Shown here piece by piece: positions 22,335 to 34,567 of a stretch of DNA of 64,000 nucleotides. This DNA comes from Stomorhina lunata (taxonomy: Eukaryota > Arthropoda > Insecta > Diptera > Rhiniidae): NCBI GenBank assembly GCA_933228675.1, contig OW121740.1, positions 132,788,940 to 132,852,939 on the forward strand, given 5' to 3'. A program made the translations under genes and the position numbers. A model generated the notes under the pieces. The model was not told the DNA's origin and did no database searches. It saw only the letters and a program-made list of their open reading frames with translations. Position 1 is the stretch's first letter. The number at the start of each line of letters is the position of its first letter.

Positions 22335-22815
22335 TGTCTGTCTTTATGTCCCTTATATAATAGTAAGCCATGTATTTGATCATGTCATGATCATAAGAAA
22401 GTTGTTGCGCATGAGTCGACGAACATTACTAAGTTGGTACGGTATGACCAAGTTTCGACAGGTGGCATGGTGGCAAAATTGCTTACCGTAAACAGTGCAT
22501 TAGATCATGCATTAATCTTTAGCAAAGTTGTTGCTCATGAGTCGACGAAGGTTTCTAAGTTGGTATGACCAATTTCCGACAAGTGGCGCTTCTGAAAATT
22601 ACTCAAAATGAATTAAACTGTTCATGAGTCGACGGAGGTTTTCAAATTTGTGCATTCAATTCCCGATAGATGGCGATATGCATATGAATTGATTATGTAA
22701 TGATCTTAAGCAAAGTTGATGTGCATGAGCCGACGAAGGTTTCTAAGTTGGTGCGACTAATTTTCGCCAGATGACGCCACTGAAAATTAATCAAAATAAA
22801 TTATATCGTTAACTA
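22335..22815 (+). repeat. Four diverged tandem units around CATGAGTCGACGAAGG
   Basis: CATGAGTCGACGAAGGTTTC-like blocks occur near 22410, 22535, 22623 and 22723. Each is preceded by GATCAT-type and AGCAAAGTTGTTG blocks and followed by CTAAGTTGGT and GACAGGTGGCG-like blocks. Spacing is 87-125 bp. The units are old and diverged. No coding capacity is evident. Confidence 0.7.
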
Positions 22816-23929
22816 TAAGAGTTTTAATCATTGGTACCGCAAAACGGGTTAAGATATCGACACCATTTTTTCTGAGTTTTATTCTCTTATTTGTTTCTTT
22901 TTATGAACCTGAAACGATGATTTAAAATTTGTAATATTTGTTGAACAAAATTTTCAAACAATCAAAAAATGATTCTTGAAACCGACCTGAGAAAAAGTAA
23001 AATTTTCTAATATGAAAAAAACTAAGTAAATTTGATATTATTTTGACAAAACTTAGCTATTTAGTACTTACAGGCCATAGAATTGCAAATCATATCTTAT
23101 TTTGGACTTTTTTTTTATTTTAAAATATTAATTAAATTATTTAGAATCAAAGTAAAAAATCAGGCATATTGCATATTTTGGGCGGGTCATTGGCACGCTT
23201 TCCCCTCATCCGATTGACATAAAACTTTTAATGGATTATTTTTTTAGCATTTCAAACAAATCTAGGGGTTGGCCCGAAACGTATACCTTCAAGAAAATTT
23301 CCCCATATACGCTGTTGGCACTCTAATATATATATACCGTTTGTTTTCAATTTGAAAATTACCAGTGACGATTTTGCAACGTCTTTTTTATCAGTGTATG
23401 GTTTCGAAAAATATTGATGTTAAACGAACATTTAGCTGTAAAAAATATTTCTTCAGATAAGCCCAAAATATAGAGCTGTCGATTAAAATGAATAAAAACA
23501 CAATAATATTTAACTGTTCTAGATCTAGAGAACAAACAAATGGTTGCCAGAAAAACTATAGCTATCTTAGTCGTAGCTTTGGTGTAATGTAGAAAGTTTA
23601 ATTCTGAATAGTAAATAACCATATGCATCATCGAAGTCGGATCATTCTTCACCATGACAATGAGACCTCATACACATTTGTTTACATAAGGAAATTTCTA
23701 ATAACTTAACAAGTCGAGTTATTGAGTGATCCGCAATATAGTCCCAATTTGAAACTGACTTCATTTTATTGTGAAAAGTAAAAAATAAATTGTGAGGTCA
23801 AGGTCAGGTTTTACGCGTTAAAAATTCACGTTTTTTGATAATAAAATCTTAAAACATTAGATGCAATTATATTTTTATATTTTATTAAAATTTAATATAT
23901 TATTCAAAAGACAAATTATTCACACTCAA
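22816..23929. other. Non-coding, no gene seen
   Basis: AT-rich, with no recognised coding homology. A 98-codon minus-strand frame at 23359-23655 shows no domain or codon pattern I recognise and is not called. Confidence 0.45.
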
Positions 23930-24030
23930 TCCCAGTCTAAAACATTTATTTGTTAATGTATTAGACAATTTTTTGATAAAAGCCAAAAAATTAGACTGTG
24001 ATTAAGTGCGAATAATTTTTATATTTTCTT
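23930..24030 (+). repeat. Short relic of the satellite-associated foldback family
   Basis: AGTCTAAAACATTTATTTGT and ATTAGACAATTTTTTGATAA, then AAAGCCAAAAAATT, match the hairpin and first arm found at 36189, 44420 and 45560. The terminal hairpin here is an imperfect stem. No satellite adjoins it. Confidence 0.55.
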
Positions 24031-24766
24031 TATATGAAAGAATTTTATTGATCACGGAAATTGATAATGACCTCTCTCTTTTGAATAAATAGCGCTTTTA
24101 TATTTTCAAATTAAAATAAAAAATATAGAAAAATCAGTTTAATTTCTAAAATTATAGAGATCACTGAAAATTGATATTTAAGCCCTATTTAACATACCCA
24201 GCAAAACTTTGGTAATGGCAAGTACTCTGATAACTGGTAACCTTGTAACGACTACAACATACCATCCCAATAAATAATAAGTTATTACAGAAGTACTTAT
24301 TTGTAATTAAGATGGTAATTAAAACTGAATGGCCCCGGTTCAAATCCCACCAAGGGCAACAATTTTTTTTAGTTTTTTTTTTTATTAAAAGAGTCTTTTT
24401 AAATGATTTTTGAATTTTAAGAACTTAAATATTATCTTCTGTAAAATAAAATTTGTAAAACTAACTCACGTTAATGAAAAAATACCATCATGAGTCAATT
24501 TTGATTATGTACGGGATGTTGAATACCAAACACGATTCTAATTGGTCTTAACTTGGTAAGCCCAACTTATCTGGGTCATCCTTCATCTCAACTGTGGACA
24601 CATACCTCCTCATGGTATCACCCGGGGAGCTAGTTTAACACCCATTAATATTGTGAGTTAACATGTTGCGAGAGTTGTCCCATAAGTTCGATAAAAATGG
24701 GTCTCTTGAAAAAAAATACAATGAAGAGGATAAAATTAGAATTGAAATGTCCCACTACCAAATGTT

Positions 24767-24913
24767 AGAGGAGGATGTCCGAAACTTCGATAGAAAGACC
24801 AAGTAGAGGAACATTTTTCAAAGCTTGGCTTATAAAATTGGAGAATATTCGCACAAGATCGAAATCCATGGAATTCTAAAATATGCTCGGACTTTGACCT
24901 TAACAGGTTGTAA
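24767..24913 (+). pseudogene. Relic of a non-LTR retrotransposon C-terminal coding region
   Basis: Translation gives RGGCPKLR, a stop, KDQVEEHFSKLGL, a stop, NWRIFAQDRNPWNSKICSDF and a final stop. This fits the RRGRPKxRWxDxVExxxxxLGxxNWxxxAQDRxxW pattern found at the C terminus of many insect endonuclease-reverse transcriptases. There are two in-frame stops. A better preserved match lies at 54787-54921, and a CTCATGGTATCACCCGGGG motif upstream (about 24613) also recurs there. Confidence 0.65.
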
Positions 24914-25152
24914 CATTTAAGTAAGTAAGAGTCAATCTTATGTAAAAACTTATACAAAAAAGAAGATAAGTTTTAAAATAATTTTAAAAAAGTTTTAAAA
25001 TAATTACAAAAAAATCGTATAAAAATATTTTTCCAAAAATTCCAACAAAGCAAAAAAAAAAGCAGGGAAAAACAAAGTTATTTTCACATGATTTTGGATC
25101 TAAAAATAAAAATTGTTTATATTAATTATAAGCTGCTAAGTTTTCAACATAT

Positions 25153-25221
25153 GAAGTAGCTCAGTGGAAGAGTCTCTGCCTAGCAGTCGGAGGGTCTGGG
25201 TTCGAGCCCCCATGGGATCAT
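25153..25221 (+). repeat. tRNA-like sequence with canonical A and B boxes
   Basis: TAGCTCAGTGG (25157-25167) is a good A box and GGGTTCGAGCCCC (25198-25210) a perfect B box. The middle folds as an anticodon-like stem CTCTG/CGGAG with loop centre AGC, recalling tRNA-Ala. The acceptor ends do not pair and the T stem has mismatches. An A8T4 run follows rather than a gene-like 3' end. I read it as a tRNA-derived (SINE-type) head or pseudo-tRNA, possibly still recognisable by RNA polymerase III. Confidence 0.6.
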
Positions 25222-25471
25222 AAAAAAAATTTTGTATTTCGTTTAAAAATATATGTTTTTAATAAAACAACAACAAAAAAGTTGTTGCTGTTGTTGTTGC
25301 TGCTTTCAAATTGCTTACCCAAGTCATTACGTTTCTGCAATTGGTAAGTACTTGCCTCCAATGACATCCCCATGTTAATGTAATGACTTAAACAGCGAAT
25401 GAGTAAGTAGTTCGTGTTCAATAGTTTAACTGTTTAACTCATTATTTGGTAATGAAAAGTTTTGCTGGGTA

Positions 25472-26789
25472 GTTTTCGAAAAAGGCACTTTTCTGCTTTT
25501 AAATAAAAAAAATCGATATTTAGTTTAAAATATTAAAATTCTCGGAAAATTGCCATTTTCGCTTTAACATTTAAACAAACTCTTTCCTACATTTTCTAAA
25601 CTTTGAAATAATTTCTTAAAAAAAATGGCAAGCTGCCATTGATATTTTTTGTTGCCGTAACGTAAAAATTACCAAAAATCACAATGTTGCAGAAACATTG
25701 TTGTAAGTCATAAATCATACCAAAGACTAAAAGGTTTTTATAATTTATATTTCTCAAACAAAGTGTATATCTCTAAATTACCAGGAAAGTTTCAGTTTTT
25801 TACTTTATTCACTTCGTTTTGGCTGTCTTTTTTCCACATCTAAACAAAGTTTCTTTTTCATTCTATCAATTCATTCATTGTTAAAGAAATCGAGATTTCT
25901 TCAAATTAGAATATGACTTAAGAAAATTGTTTAATGACGATATTGCTGCAAATGATAGCTATGTGTTTTAAATATTTCTAACCACTTTTTTCTAAGAGTT
26001 TTTTTGGTGCCTACCAAAATAAAATAAAAAACTTGTTAGTAGTACTAACGTGTCTTTTAACAATATCCCAAAGCGAAAATTCATGTATCTTTATTTTGTT
26101 TTTTTCTGTTGTATTTGGCATATATATGTGTATATTTGTATCTGTGTATCTCTTGATGTCATATGTAAAAATGTTGCAGGTATTAGAACTCCACCTCCCT
26201 TCTTCTAAATTTTTTTTGGTCTTTATTCACCGATTTCGTGTTTTTATTGTGCCTCTACATTCAGCTTTTATTCGTTGATTAATTGAGAAATGGATTTTTG
26301 TAGTCATGGAATCTTTAGCAAAAATTTGACTTTTTTATGTATGTATCTCTGTTAGGATACATCATGGGGGTGGTACTGTAAAGAGATAAAACTGAAATAA
26401 AATTAAGCTTAGAATACATAGACATTAGTAAAAGGATAAAAAATGAACACTTGTTAGGATTTATTTCCTTTATTGAGTTATAAATCATATTTTTTTACTG
26501 ACACAAAATGTAATTTTGTTTAATGAATATCTATGATGGAAAATATCGTATATTTAAAATTTCTAGAGGATATAATTGTTGTATAATTCTAATGCTTTAA
26601 TCATTTTTTTTTTTTTTTGTTAGAAATAATTGGAATTTTTCTGTAAATGATTAAAAGGGAACCATTAATAATGAACGGATTTTATAAATTTTATTTTAAA
26701 ATATTAAACAAAGTTACTAGAGTTCTTAAATTATTTTTTTAAGAAAAGAAAGATCAAACAGTTATAAAGATGCAATATTTATGGTACAA
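25472..26789. other. AT-rich non-coding DNA, no gene seen
   Basis: No recognised coding homology or repeat. An 81-codon frame at 26033-26278 is hydrophobic and uses mostly AT-rich codons; it lacks any recognisable domain. Confidence 0.45.
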
Positions 26790-27300
26790 TCTATATCTAT
26801 AAAAAAATGTTCGCTCCTGTTTGTCTGTCTGCGTGTTGTTTGATATGAAGGATCGCCGAAACTAGAAAACCGATTTTTCTGAAATTTTGACAATATGGTA
26901 AGGTGTGACAGGTGGTTTTTTCCACAATTTCAAGTGGGCGTAACCCCTCCCATATAACTCATATATTAAAAATGAGAAATATAGATGATTAAGCGGAACA
27001 ATTTTTCTGAAATTTTGACAGTAAGTTAATGAGTGACTGGTGGGTAAAATAGGCCAGGCTTTCTTTTTAATCAAGTGGGCGTGAACCCTGATATAAGTCA
27101 AATATTAAAAATGACCAGTATGGATGACCGAGCTGACCGATTTTTCCAAAAATTTTGACAGTATGTTAGCGTGTGACCTATAGGTAAAATAGGTTTGACT
27201 GTTTTTTTAAATCTCAAGTGCTCGTGACTCCTCCCATATAAATCAAATATTAAAAATAAAAAATATGGATGATAAGATCAAAACGACTAAACCGAATTAA
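26790..27300 (+). repeat. Dispersed repeat with three ~130-140-bp tandem units
   Basis: Units begin near 26881, 27009 and 27150 with (A/G)AAATTTTGACA(G)TA. They continue through GTGTGAC, TCAAGTGGGCGTGA, CTCCCATATAA and ATATTAAAAATGA. The head holds GTTTGTCTGTCTGCGTG (26818-26834). The inverted relative lies at 16759-17030. Confidence 0.65.
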
Positions 27301-27540
27301 TTAAAGTTTTAAATGTGAATATTTTCCTACCATAGGATAGTTTTTTGCTTTTTGAATTTTTTGAAAATGGACCAAGAAGGACCTGAAAATTAAAAAATGG
27401 CGATAAAATTCTCTATATCTTTAAAATCGCATCACTTGAGATCGGCTCGACTGATGAAGACAGTTTTTTTTTTCAAATGTTTGCCTTAGTCCAAGTTAGG
27501 ATTCTACATGAATAGAAATTAACCATGCCTTCTTGTAGCC
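27301..27540. other. Short unique spacer before Sat2
   Basis: No gene or repeat was recognised. No ACCCAGC-type end was found here, unlike the flanks of Sat1 and Sat9. Confidence 0.45.
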
Positions 27541-29775
27541 CTCTTATTTTTTTAGGAAACTTTTTATTTTTGTAATTTTTCAAACATTTCTTATTTTGTA
27601 GGAAATTTTTCAAAAATTTCTTATTTATTTACAAAATTTTTCACAAATTTCTTATTTTTATAGGAAGCTTTTCAAAAATTTTTTATTTTTTGTAGAACAT
27701 TTTTTTAACAAATTTATTTTTTTTATAGAAAATTTTTCAAAAATTTCTTATTTTATTGGAAATTTTTAAAAAATTTCTTATTTTATTGGAAATTTTTAAA
27801 AAATTTCTTAGTTTTATATGAATTTTCATATTTTTATAGAAAATTTTTCTAAAATTTCTTATTTTTATAGGATTTTTTTTAAATTTCTTACTTTCATAGC
27901 AAATTTTTGAAAAAAAATAGTGTTTTTATGGGAAATTTTTCAAAAATTTCATATTTTTACGGAAAATTTTCCAAAAATTTCTTATTTTTATCAAATTTTT
28001 TTCAAAAATTTCTTATTCTTATATAAATTTTTCAAAAATTTCTTATTTTTATAGGAAATATTTCAAAAATTTTTTTTTTTTTAGAAAATTTTTCAAAATT
28101 TTCTTATTTTTATAGAAAATATTTAAATTTTTTTTTTTATAGAAAATTTTTCAAAAATTTCTTATTTTTATAGGAAATTTTTCAAAAATTTCTTATTTTT
28201 TAGGAAATTTTTCAAAAATTTATTATTTTTATAGGATATTTTTCACAAATTTTCTATTTTTATAGGATTTTTTTTAATTTCTTATTTTTAAAGGAAAATT
28301 TTCAAAAATGTCTTATATTTATAGGAAATTTTTCAAAAACTTCTTATTTTTTTGGAAAATTTTCAAAATTTTCTTATTTTTATAGAAAATTGTTTAATTT
28401 TTTTTATTTTTTATAGGAAATTTTTCAAACATTTCATATTTTTATAGGATTTTTTTCAAAAATTTCTTATTTTAATAGGACATTTTTCAAAAATTTGTTA
28501 TTTTTTTGAAATTTTTCAAAAATTTCTTATTTTTATAGGAAATTTTTCAAAAATTTCTTATTTTTATAGGAAATTTTTCAAAAATTTCTTATTTTTATAG
28601 GAAATTTTTCAAAAATTTCTTATTTTTATAGGAAATTTTTCAAAAATTTCTTATTTTTATAGGAAATTTTTCAAAAATTTCTTATTTTTATAGGAAATTT
28701 TTCAAAAATTTCTTATTTTTATAGGAAATTTTTCAAAAATTTCTTATTTTTATAGGAAATTTTTCAAAAATTTCTTATTTTTATAGGAAATTTTTCAAAA
28801 CTTTCTTATTTTTATAGGAGATTTTTCAAAATAATTTTATTTTTAAAAGATTTAAAATTTTTTTTTTAGAAAATTTTTCAAAAATTTCTTACTTTTATAG
28901 GAAATTCTTCAAAATTTCTTACATTTACAGGAAATTCATCAAAATTTATTTTGTTTGTATATCATTTTTATATATCAGTTTTTTATAGGAAATTTTTCAA
29001 AAAAATTGGTTTTTTTGTAGCAAATTTTTTTTTTTTAATTTTCTATTTTTTATCGAAAATTTTTTAAAAATTTCTTATTTTTATAGGAAATTTTTCAAAA
29101 GTTTCTTATTTTATAGGACATTTTTCAAAAATTTCTTATTTTTATAGGAAAATTTTCAAAAACTTCTAATTTTAATAGGAAATTTTTCAAAAATTTCTTA
29201 TTTTAATAGGAAATTTTTCAAAAATTTCTCAGTTTTATAGGAAATTTTTCAAAAATTTCTTAGTTTTATAGAATATTTTTCAAAAATTTCTTATTTTTAT
29301 AGGAACTTTTTCAAAAATTTATTATTTTTACAGGAAGTTTTTCAAAAATTTCTTATTTTTATTAGATTTTTTTCAAACGTTTATTATATTTAAAGGAAAT
29401 TTCAAAAATGTTTATTTTTATAGGATTTTTTTTTTAATTTTCTTAATTTTATAGGAAATATTACAAAAACTTCTTTTTTATAGGACATTTTTCAAAATTT
29501 TAATATTTTTATAGGAAATTTTTGAAAAATTTCTTATTTTTATAGGAAATTTTTTAAAAATTTCTTATTTTGACAGGGAATTTTTTAAAAATTTCTTATT
29601 TTTATAGCAAATTTTTCAAAAATTTTTTATTTTTATAGAAAATTTTTCAAAATTTTCTTTATTTTTATAGGAAATTTTTCAAAAAATGTTTATTTCTATA
29701 GGAAATTTTTCAAAAATTTCTTATTTCTATAGGAAATTTTTAAAAAATTTTCTTAATTTTATTTCAAAAATTTAT
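27541..29775 (+). repeat. Satellite array Sat2, 31-bp monomer, about 70 copies
   Basis: The unit is built from ATAGGAAATTTTTC, AAAAATTTC and TTATTTTT. It contains the 19-bp interrupted palindrome GAAATTTTTCAAAAATTTC (9-bp arms, one central base). A block near 28515-28800 is almost perfectly homogeneous; the ends are degenerate with indels. It is the same monomer and orientation as Sat9 (47018-49580). Confidence 0.95.
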
Positions 29776-31144
29776 TTTTTTTTAATTAAAATGAGTTTTT
29801 CAAAATATTAGTGATTCTGTAAAATTCTCAAGCAAAAAAAAAATGTTTTTGTTCTTCCCTAAGTTTTCAAGTTTATTTTCTTCTTATTTCTTAAATCTCT
29901 TTCAAGAAATCATCTTCTTCAATAAAACAATTAATGGAAATATTTTTTCTTTCCCCGAACATGGAAATCTTTTCCTGGTCTTAGTCATTTGTATGAAATG
30001 AATATAAAAGTGAAGAATTCACACTCATTTCGTATTCATAAAAATGTTGCCTTTTAAAAAAGCTGTTGCTGCTGTTGATGTTTCTGTTGCATTGTTATAC
30101 TTTATTTGTCACAAGAATTACTATGACGATGAGTACGAGGATGACTATGATGAGGATAAGGATATTATTGTTGCTACTGATGACGTTTTGTATGTACTAG
30201 GGAGGAAGCAAAGTGGTTATTTTTATATTTAGCAGCCCGTTGGCATTTTATTGTTAAAGCGAATTTTTTCCTACACATTTTTCTTTTTTTTTCGCTAAAA
30301 CTTAACAAACCTGCACTGGGGAATTGATGTCGTGAAAATGCAGGATAACTGAGAATATATGGCAGAAAATGAAGGTGTTTAACAAAAGCTTAATAAAGGA
30401 ATGAAAAGTAAAAAAAAACAACGTTACGGAAATAATAAAAACAAGTTAACAAATGTTTACGATGATGCTGTTTTGTCTGTTTGTCAATTTGGCCAAAGTG
30501 GTTTTTCGCATGTTTTACTTTAGACAAAAAAACTTTGTTAAGAGGAAAAAGAGCAATTTTTTTTGTGTTAAATATAATTTTGTAAAATGGAAGGGAGCTT
30601 TATGAAATTTCAAAGAAAAATAAGACTGAGCTTGTAGGTTTTTCTAAAGAAAAGTGGTCATTTTATAATATGTATGCGGATTCATAAGAAATTCTTAACA
30701 TATTTTTAATCACTTAAGAGTGTAGTTTAGCAAAACATATTTAACTCATTGTTAACTTTAGAGAGAGTGTAAAACAAACGTGTTTCTTTTTTTAATATCA
30801 AAATGGAGGCGTTCATGGAATATTATGGAATCCAAAGTGTGTAATTGTTAGGGATGTAGGTGCTCTATGCCGCATAAAACATTAAACATTTCCACTAGAG
30901 TACCTTTACATTATAAGCAGCACTTAACTCATCTTCGTTGCCATTTAGCGAAATACAAATGAAAAGGTCATATACATATATTATTGTATATAAACGTAAT
31001 TCTTAGCAAATTACACTTTACTACAGAAATTCAGGATTTATCATAAAGTAATTATGTTGGAATACGAATTTATTTAGAGTTTTATTGATAATTGTGATTA
31101 TTACTAATAAGTCACCCAATTATATTCTCGTACTCTGTTTTCCT
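29776..31144. other. Unique island between satellites, with a weak small-ORF candidate
   Basis: About 1.4 kb of non-satellite DNA. A 62-codon frame (30044-30232) starts with LPFKKAVAAVDV, has a hydrophobic stretch and then a run rich in Asp/Glu/Tyr. A TATAAAAG lies at 30003-30010, about 34 bp upstream of its ATG, and AATAAA lies near 30394. Part of the frame comes from a GTTGCT-type microsatellite and GAT repeats, so this may be coincidence. I do not call it a gene. Confidence 0.3.
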
Positions 31145-33415
31145 TTTTATAGGGAATTTTCAAAAATTTACTTTTTACAGTAAATTTTTCAAAAAATTTA
31201 CTTTTTATCGGAAATTTTACAAAAATTTACCTTTCATAGGAAATTTTTCAAAAATTTTTTTTTTTATAGGAAATTTTTCAAAAATTTGCGTTTTATAGGA
31301 ATTTTTCAAAAATTTACTTTTATAGGAATTTTTTCAAAAATTTACTTTTTATAGGAAATTTTTCAAAAGTTTACTTTTTATAGGAAATTTTTCAAGAATT
31401 TACTTTTTATAGGAAATTTTTCAAAAATTTGCGTTTTATAGGAATTTTTCAAAAATTTACTTTTTATAGGAAATTTTTCAAAAATTTACTTATTAAAGGA
31501 AATTTTTCAAAAATTTACTTATTAAAGGAAATTTTTCAAAAATTTACTTATTAAAGGAAATTTTTCAAAAATTTACTTTTTATAGAAAATTTTTCAAAAA
31601 TTTATTTTTAATAGGAAATTTTTCAAAAATTTACTTTTTATAGGAAATTTTTCAAAATGTTACTTTTTATGGGAAATTTTTCAAAAAATTTACTTTTTTA
31701 TGGGAAATTTTTCAAAAATTTACTTTTTAAAATTTTTCCAAAATTTACTTTTTATAGGAAATTTTTCAAAAATTTACTTTTTATAAGAAATTTTTCAAAC
31801 ATTTACTTTTATAGGAAATTTTTCAAAAATTTACTTTTTATAGGAAATTTTTCAAACAATTTACTTTTTTATAGAAAATTTTTCAAAAATTTACTTTTTA
31901 TAGGATATTTTTCAAAAATTTACTTTTTATAGGAAATTTTTCAAAAATTTATTTATTACAGGAAATTTTTCAAAAATTTACTTTTTATAGGAAATTTTTC
32001 AAAAATTTACTTTTTATAGGAAATTTTTCAAAAATTTACTTTTTATAGGAAATTTTTCAAAAATTTACTTTTTATAGGAAATTTTCAAAAGTTTACTTTT
32101 TATAGGAATTTTTTCAAAAATTTACTTTTTATAGGAAATTTTTCAAAAGTTTACTTTTTATAGGAAATTTTTCAAGAATTTACTTTTTATAGGAAATTTT
32201 TCAAAAATTTGCTTTTTATAGGAATTTTTCAAAAATTTACATTTTATAGGAAATTTTTCAAAAATTTACTTATTAAAGGAAATTTTTCAAAAATTTACTT
32301 ATTAAAGGAAATTTTTCAAAAATTTACTTTTTATAGAAAATTTTTCAAAAATTTATTTTTAATAGGAAATTTTTCAAAAATTTTCTTTTTATAGGAAATT
32401 TTTCAAAAATTTAATTTTTATAGAAAATTTTTCAAAAATTTACTTTTTATAGGATATATTTCAAAAATTTACTTTTTATAGGAAATTTTTCAAAAATTTA
32501 TTTATTACAGGAAATTTTTCAAAAATTTACTTTTTATAGGAAATTTTTCAAAAATTTACTTTTTATAGGAAATTTTTCAAAAATTTACTTTTTATAGGAA
32601 ATTTTTCAAAAATTTACTTTTTATAGGAAATTTTCAAAAGTTTACTTTTTATAGGAATTTTTTCAAAAATTTACTTTTTATAGGAAATTTTTCAAAAGTT
32701 TACTTTTTATAGGAAATTTTTCAAGAATTTACTTTTTATAGGAAATTTTTCAAAAATTTGCTTTTTATAGGAATTTTTCAAAAATTTACATTTTATAGGA
32801 AATTTTTCAAAAATTTACTTATTAAAGGAAATTTTTCAAAAATTTACTTTTTAAAGGAAATTTTTCAAAAATTTACTTTTTATAGAAAATTTTTCAAAAA
32901 TTTATTTTTAATAGGAAATTTTTCAAAAATTTACTTTTTATAGGAAATTTTTCAAAAATTTAATTTTTATAGGAAATTTTTCAAAAATTTACTTTTTATA
33001 GGAAATTTTTCAAAAATTTACTTTTTATAGGAAATTTTTCAAAAATTTACTTTTTATAGGAAATTTTTCAAAAATTTACTTTTTATGGGAAATTTTTCAG
33101 AAATTTACTTTTTATAGAAATTTTTTCAAAAATTTACTTTTTATAGGAAATTTTTCAAAAATTTACTTTTTATAGGAAAATTTTCAAAAATTTACTTTTT
33201 ATGGGAAATTTTTCAAAAATTTACTTTTTATGGGAAATTTTTCAAAAATTTTTGTTTTATATGAATTTTTCAAAAATTTACTTATTACAGGAAATTTTTC
33301 AAAAATTTACTTTTTATAGGAAATTTTTCAGAAATTTACTTTTTATAGGAAATTTTTTTAAAAATTTAATTTTTATAGAAAATTTTTAAAAAATTTACGT
33401 TTTATAGGAAACATT
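31145..33415 (+). repeat. Satellite array Sat3, 29-bp monomer with higher-order repeats
   Basis: The unit is built from ATAGGAAATTTTTC, AAAAATTTAC and TTTTT. It has the dyad AAATTTTTCAAAAATTT. A variant series (short monomer, CAAGAATTTAC variant, GCTTTTTATAGG variant, ACATTTTATAGG variant) repeats as a block near 32100-32640 and again 549 bp later, with a more diverged version near 31320-31560. This shows segmental duplication within the array. Confidence 0.95.
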
Positions 33416-33420
33416 TTTAA

Positions 33421-34080
33421 AGACAAATTTTCGGTAAAAAATTTTAATATAGAAAAATTTTCGGTAAAACTTTTTATATAGAAAATTTTCCGGTAAAAAA
33501 TTTTTATATAGAAAAATTTTCGGTAAAAAATTTTTATATAGAAAAATTTTCGATAAAAAATTTTTATATAGAAAAATTTTCGGTAAAAAATTTTTATATA
33601 GAAAAATTTTCGGTAAAAAATTTTTATATAGAAAAATTTTCGGTAAAAAATTTTTATAAGAAAAATTTTCGGTAAAAAATTTTTATATAGAAAAATTTTC
33701 GGTAAAAAATTTTTATATAGAAAAATTTTCGGTAAAAAATTTTATATAGAAAAATTTTCGGTATAAAATTTTTATATAGAAAAATTTTCGGTATAAAATT
33801 TGTATAAAAAAAAATTTTTGGTATAAAATTTTTATATAGAAAAATTTTCGGTCAAAAATTTTTATATAGAAAAATTTTCGGTCAAAAATTTTTATATAGA
33901 AAAATTTTCGGTATAAAATTTTTATATAGAAAAATTTTCGGTATAAAATTTTTATATAGAAAAATTTTCGGTATAAAATTTTTATATAGAAAAATTTTCG
34001 GTATAAAACTTTTATATAGAAAAATATAAATATTTAAAATTAAAATAAATGAAATATAGAAAAATTTTCGGTTTGAATTT
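33421..34080 (+). repeat. Satellite array Sat4, 30-bp monomer, about 21 copies
   Basis: The unit is built from GAAAAATTTTCGGTAAAAAA and TTTTTATATA. It directly abuts Sat3 with only a few transitional bases (33410-33430). It is intermediate in sequence between the Sat1 monomer (shared TTTTCGGTA and TATATAG) and the Sat6/Sat7 monomer (shared GAAAAATTTTCG). A few Sat3-like units reappear at its right edge (34078-34120). Confidence 0.92.
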
Positions 34081-34254
34081 ACTTTTTACAGGAAATTTTT
34101 CAAAAATTTACTTATAAAAAATTTTCTATAAAAAATATTTGGAGAAAATGTTTGAAATAAAATTTTCCCTTTTATTTGTTTTGAAAGTGGATTAAGTCCC
34201 ATACATTTTTCAATTCAAAAAATGAATATTTTAAAATGTTTGTTTGAAAAATTA

Positions 34255-34567
34255 GGTTTAATCAGGCTTGAGTTCATTTAACTTTCAAATTATTAATTTT
34301 GAAAATTTGAAAAGTAATTTTGGAGAAAAACTGAAAAAATTATTTTTGAACGCGGCTCAGTGGATTGCAATTTCTGTCCCGCCACAGGACGTCATCAGCA
34401 CTTAGCGCCCTCGACCACAGTCGAGTTATCAAATTGCAGAGATAATCATCAATTTAACTCATTGAGTTTGATCGAACATCACTACGTTTAATTGATTGTG
34501 TATTCTCCTATTACTTGTTTTGCTCGATCTTTTCACTTGCCGTTGGCATGTAGAGAAGAACAAGACT
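34255..34567. repeat. Dispersed repeat of the 231-bp foldback family (copy 2, one arm)
   Basis: Matches 9932-10230: CAGGCTTGAGTTCATTT, AACGCGGCTCAGTGGATTGC, and the foldback left arm from CGACCACAGTCGAG (34412). It stops at GAACAAGAC (34567), so the right arm is missing. Copy 1 and copy 2 are in the same orientation. Confidence 0.7.

Larger units (their letters stand above)
24195..25471. mobile_element. ACCCAGC-ended element containing tRNA-like sequences
   Basis: TACCCAGCAAAACTTT (24195-24210) is inverted as AAAGTTTTGCTGGGTA, ending at 25471. These are the same end motifs as at 861-4034 and 46872-49598. Inside are a B-box-like CGGTTCAAATCCC (24336-24348) followed by a T run, a tRNA-like sequence (25153-25221) and a LINE coding relic (24767-24913). 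It may be two short elements with similar ends, or one composite. Only about 16 bp of the ends pair. Confidence 0.45.

Noticed and set aside
25157..25210. Functional tRNA-Ala gene
   Set aside because: A and B boxes are good, but the acceptor ends do not pair and the T stem has mismatches.
31657..33389. Several 60-91 codon frames rich in Phe/Lys/Asn in Sat3
   Set aside because: Same reason: satellite translations. Two of them are near identical only because a 549-bp block of the array is duplicated.
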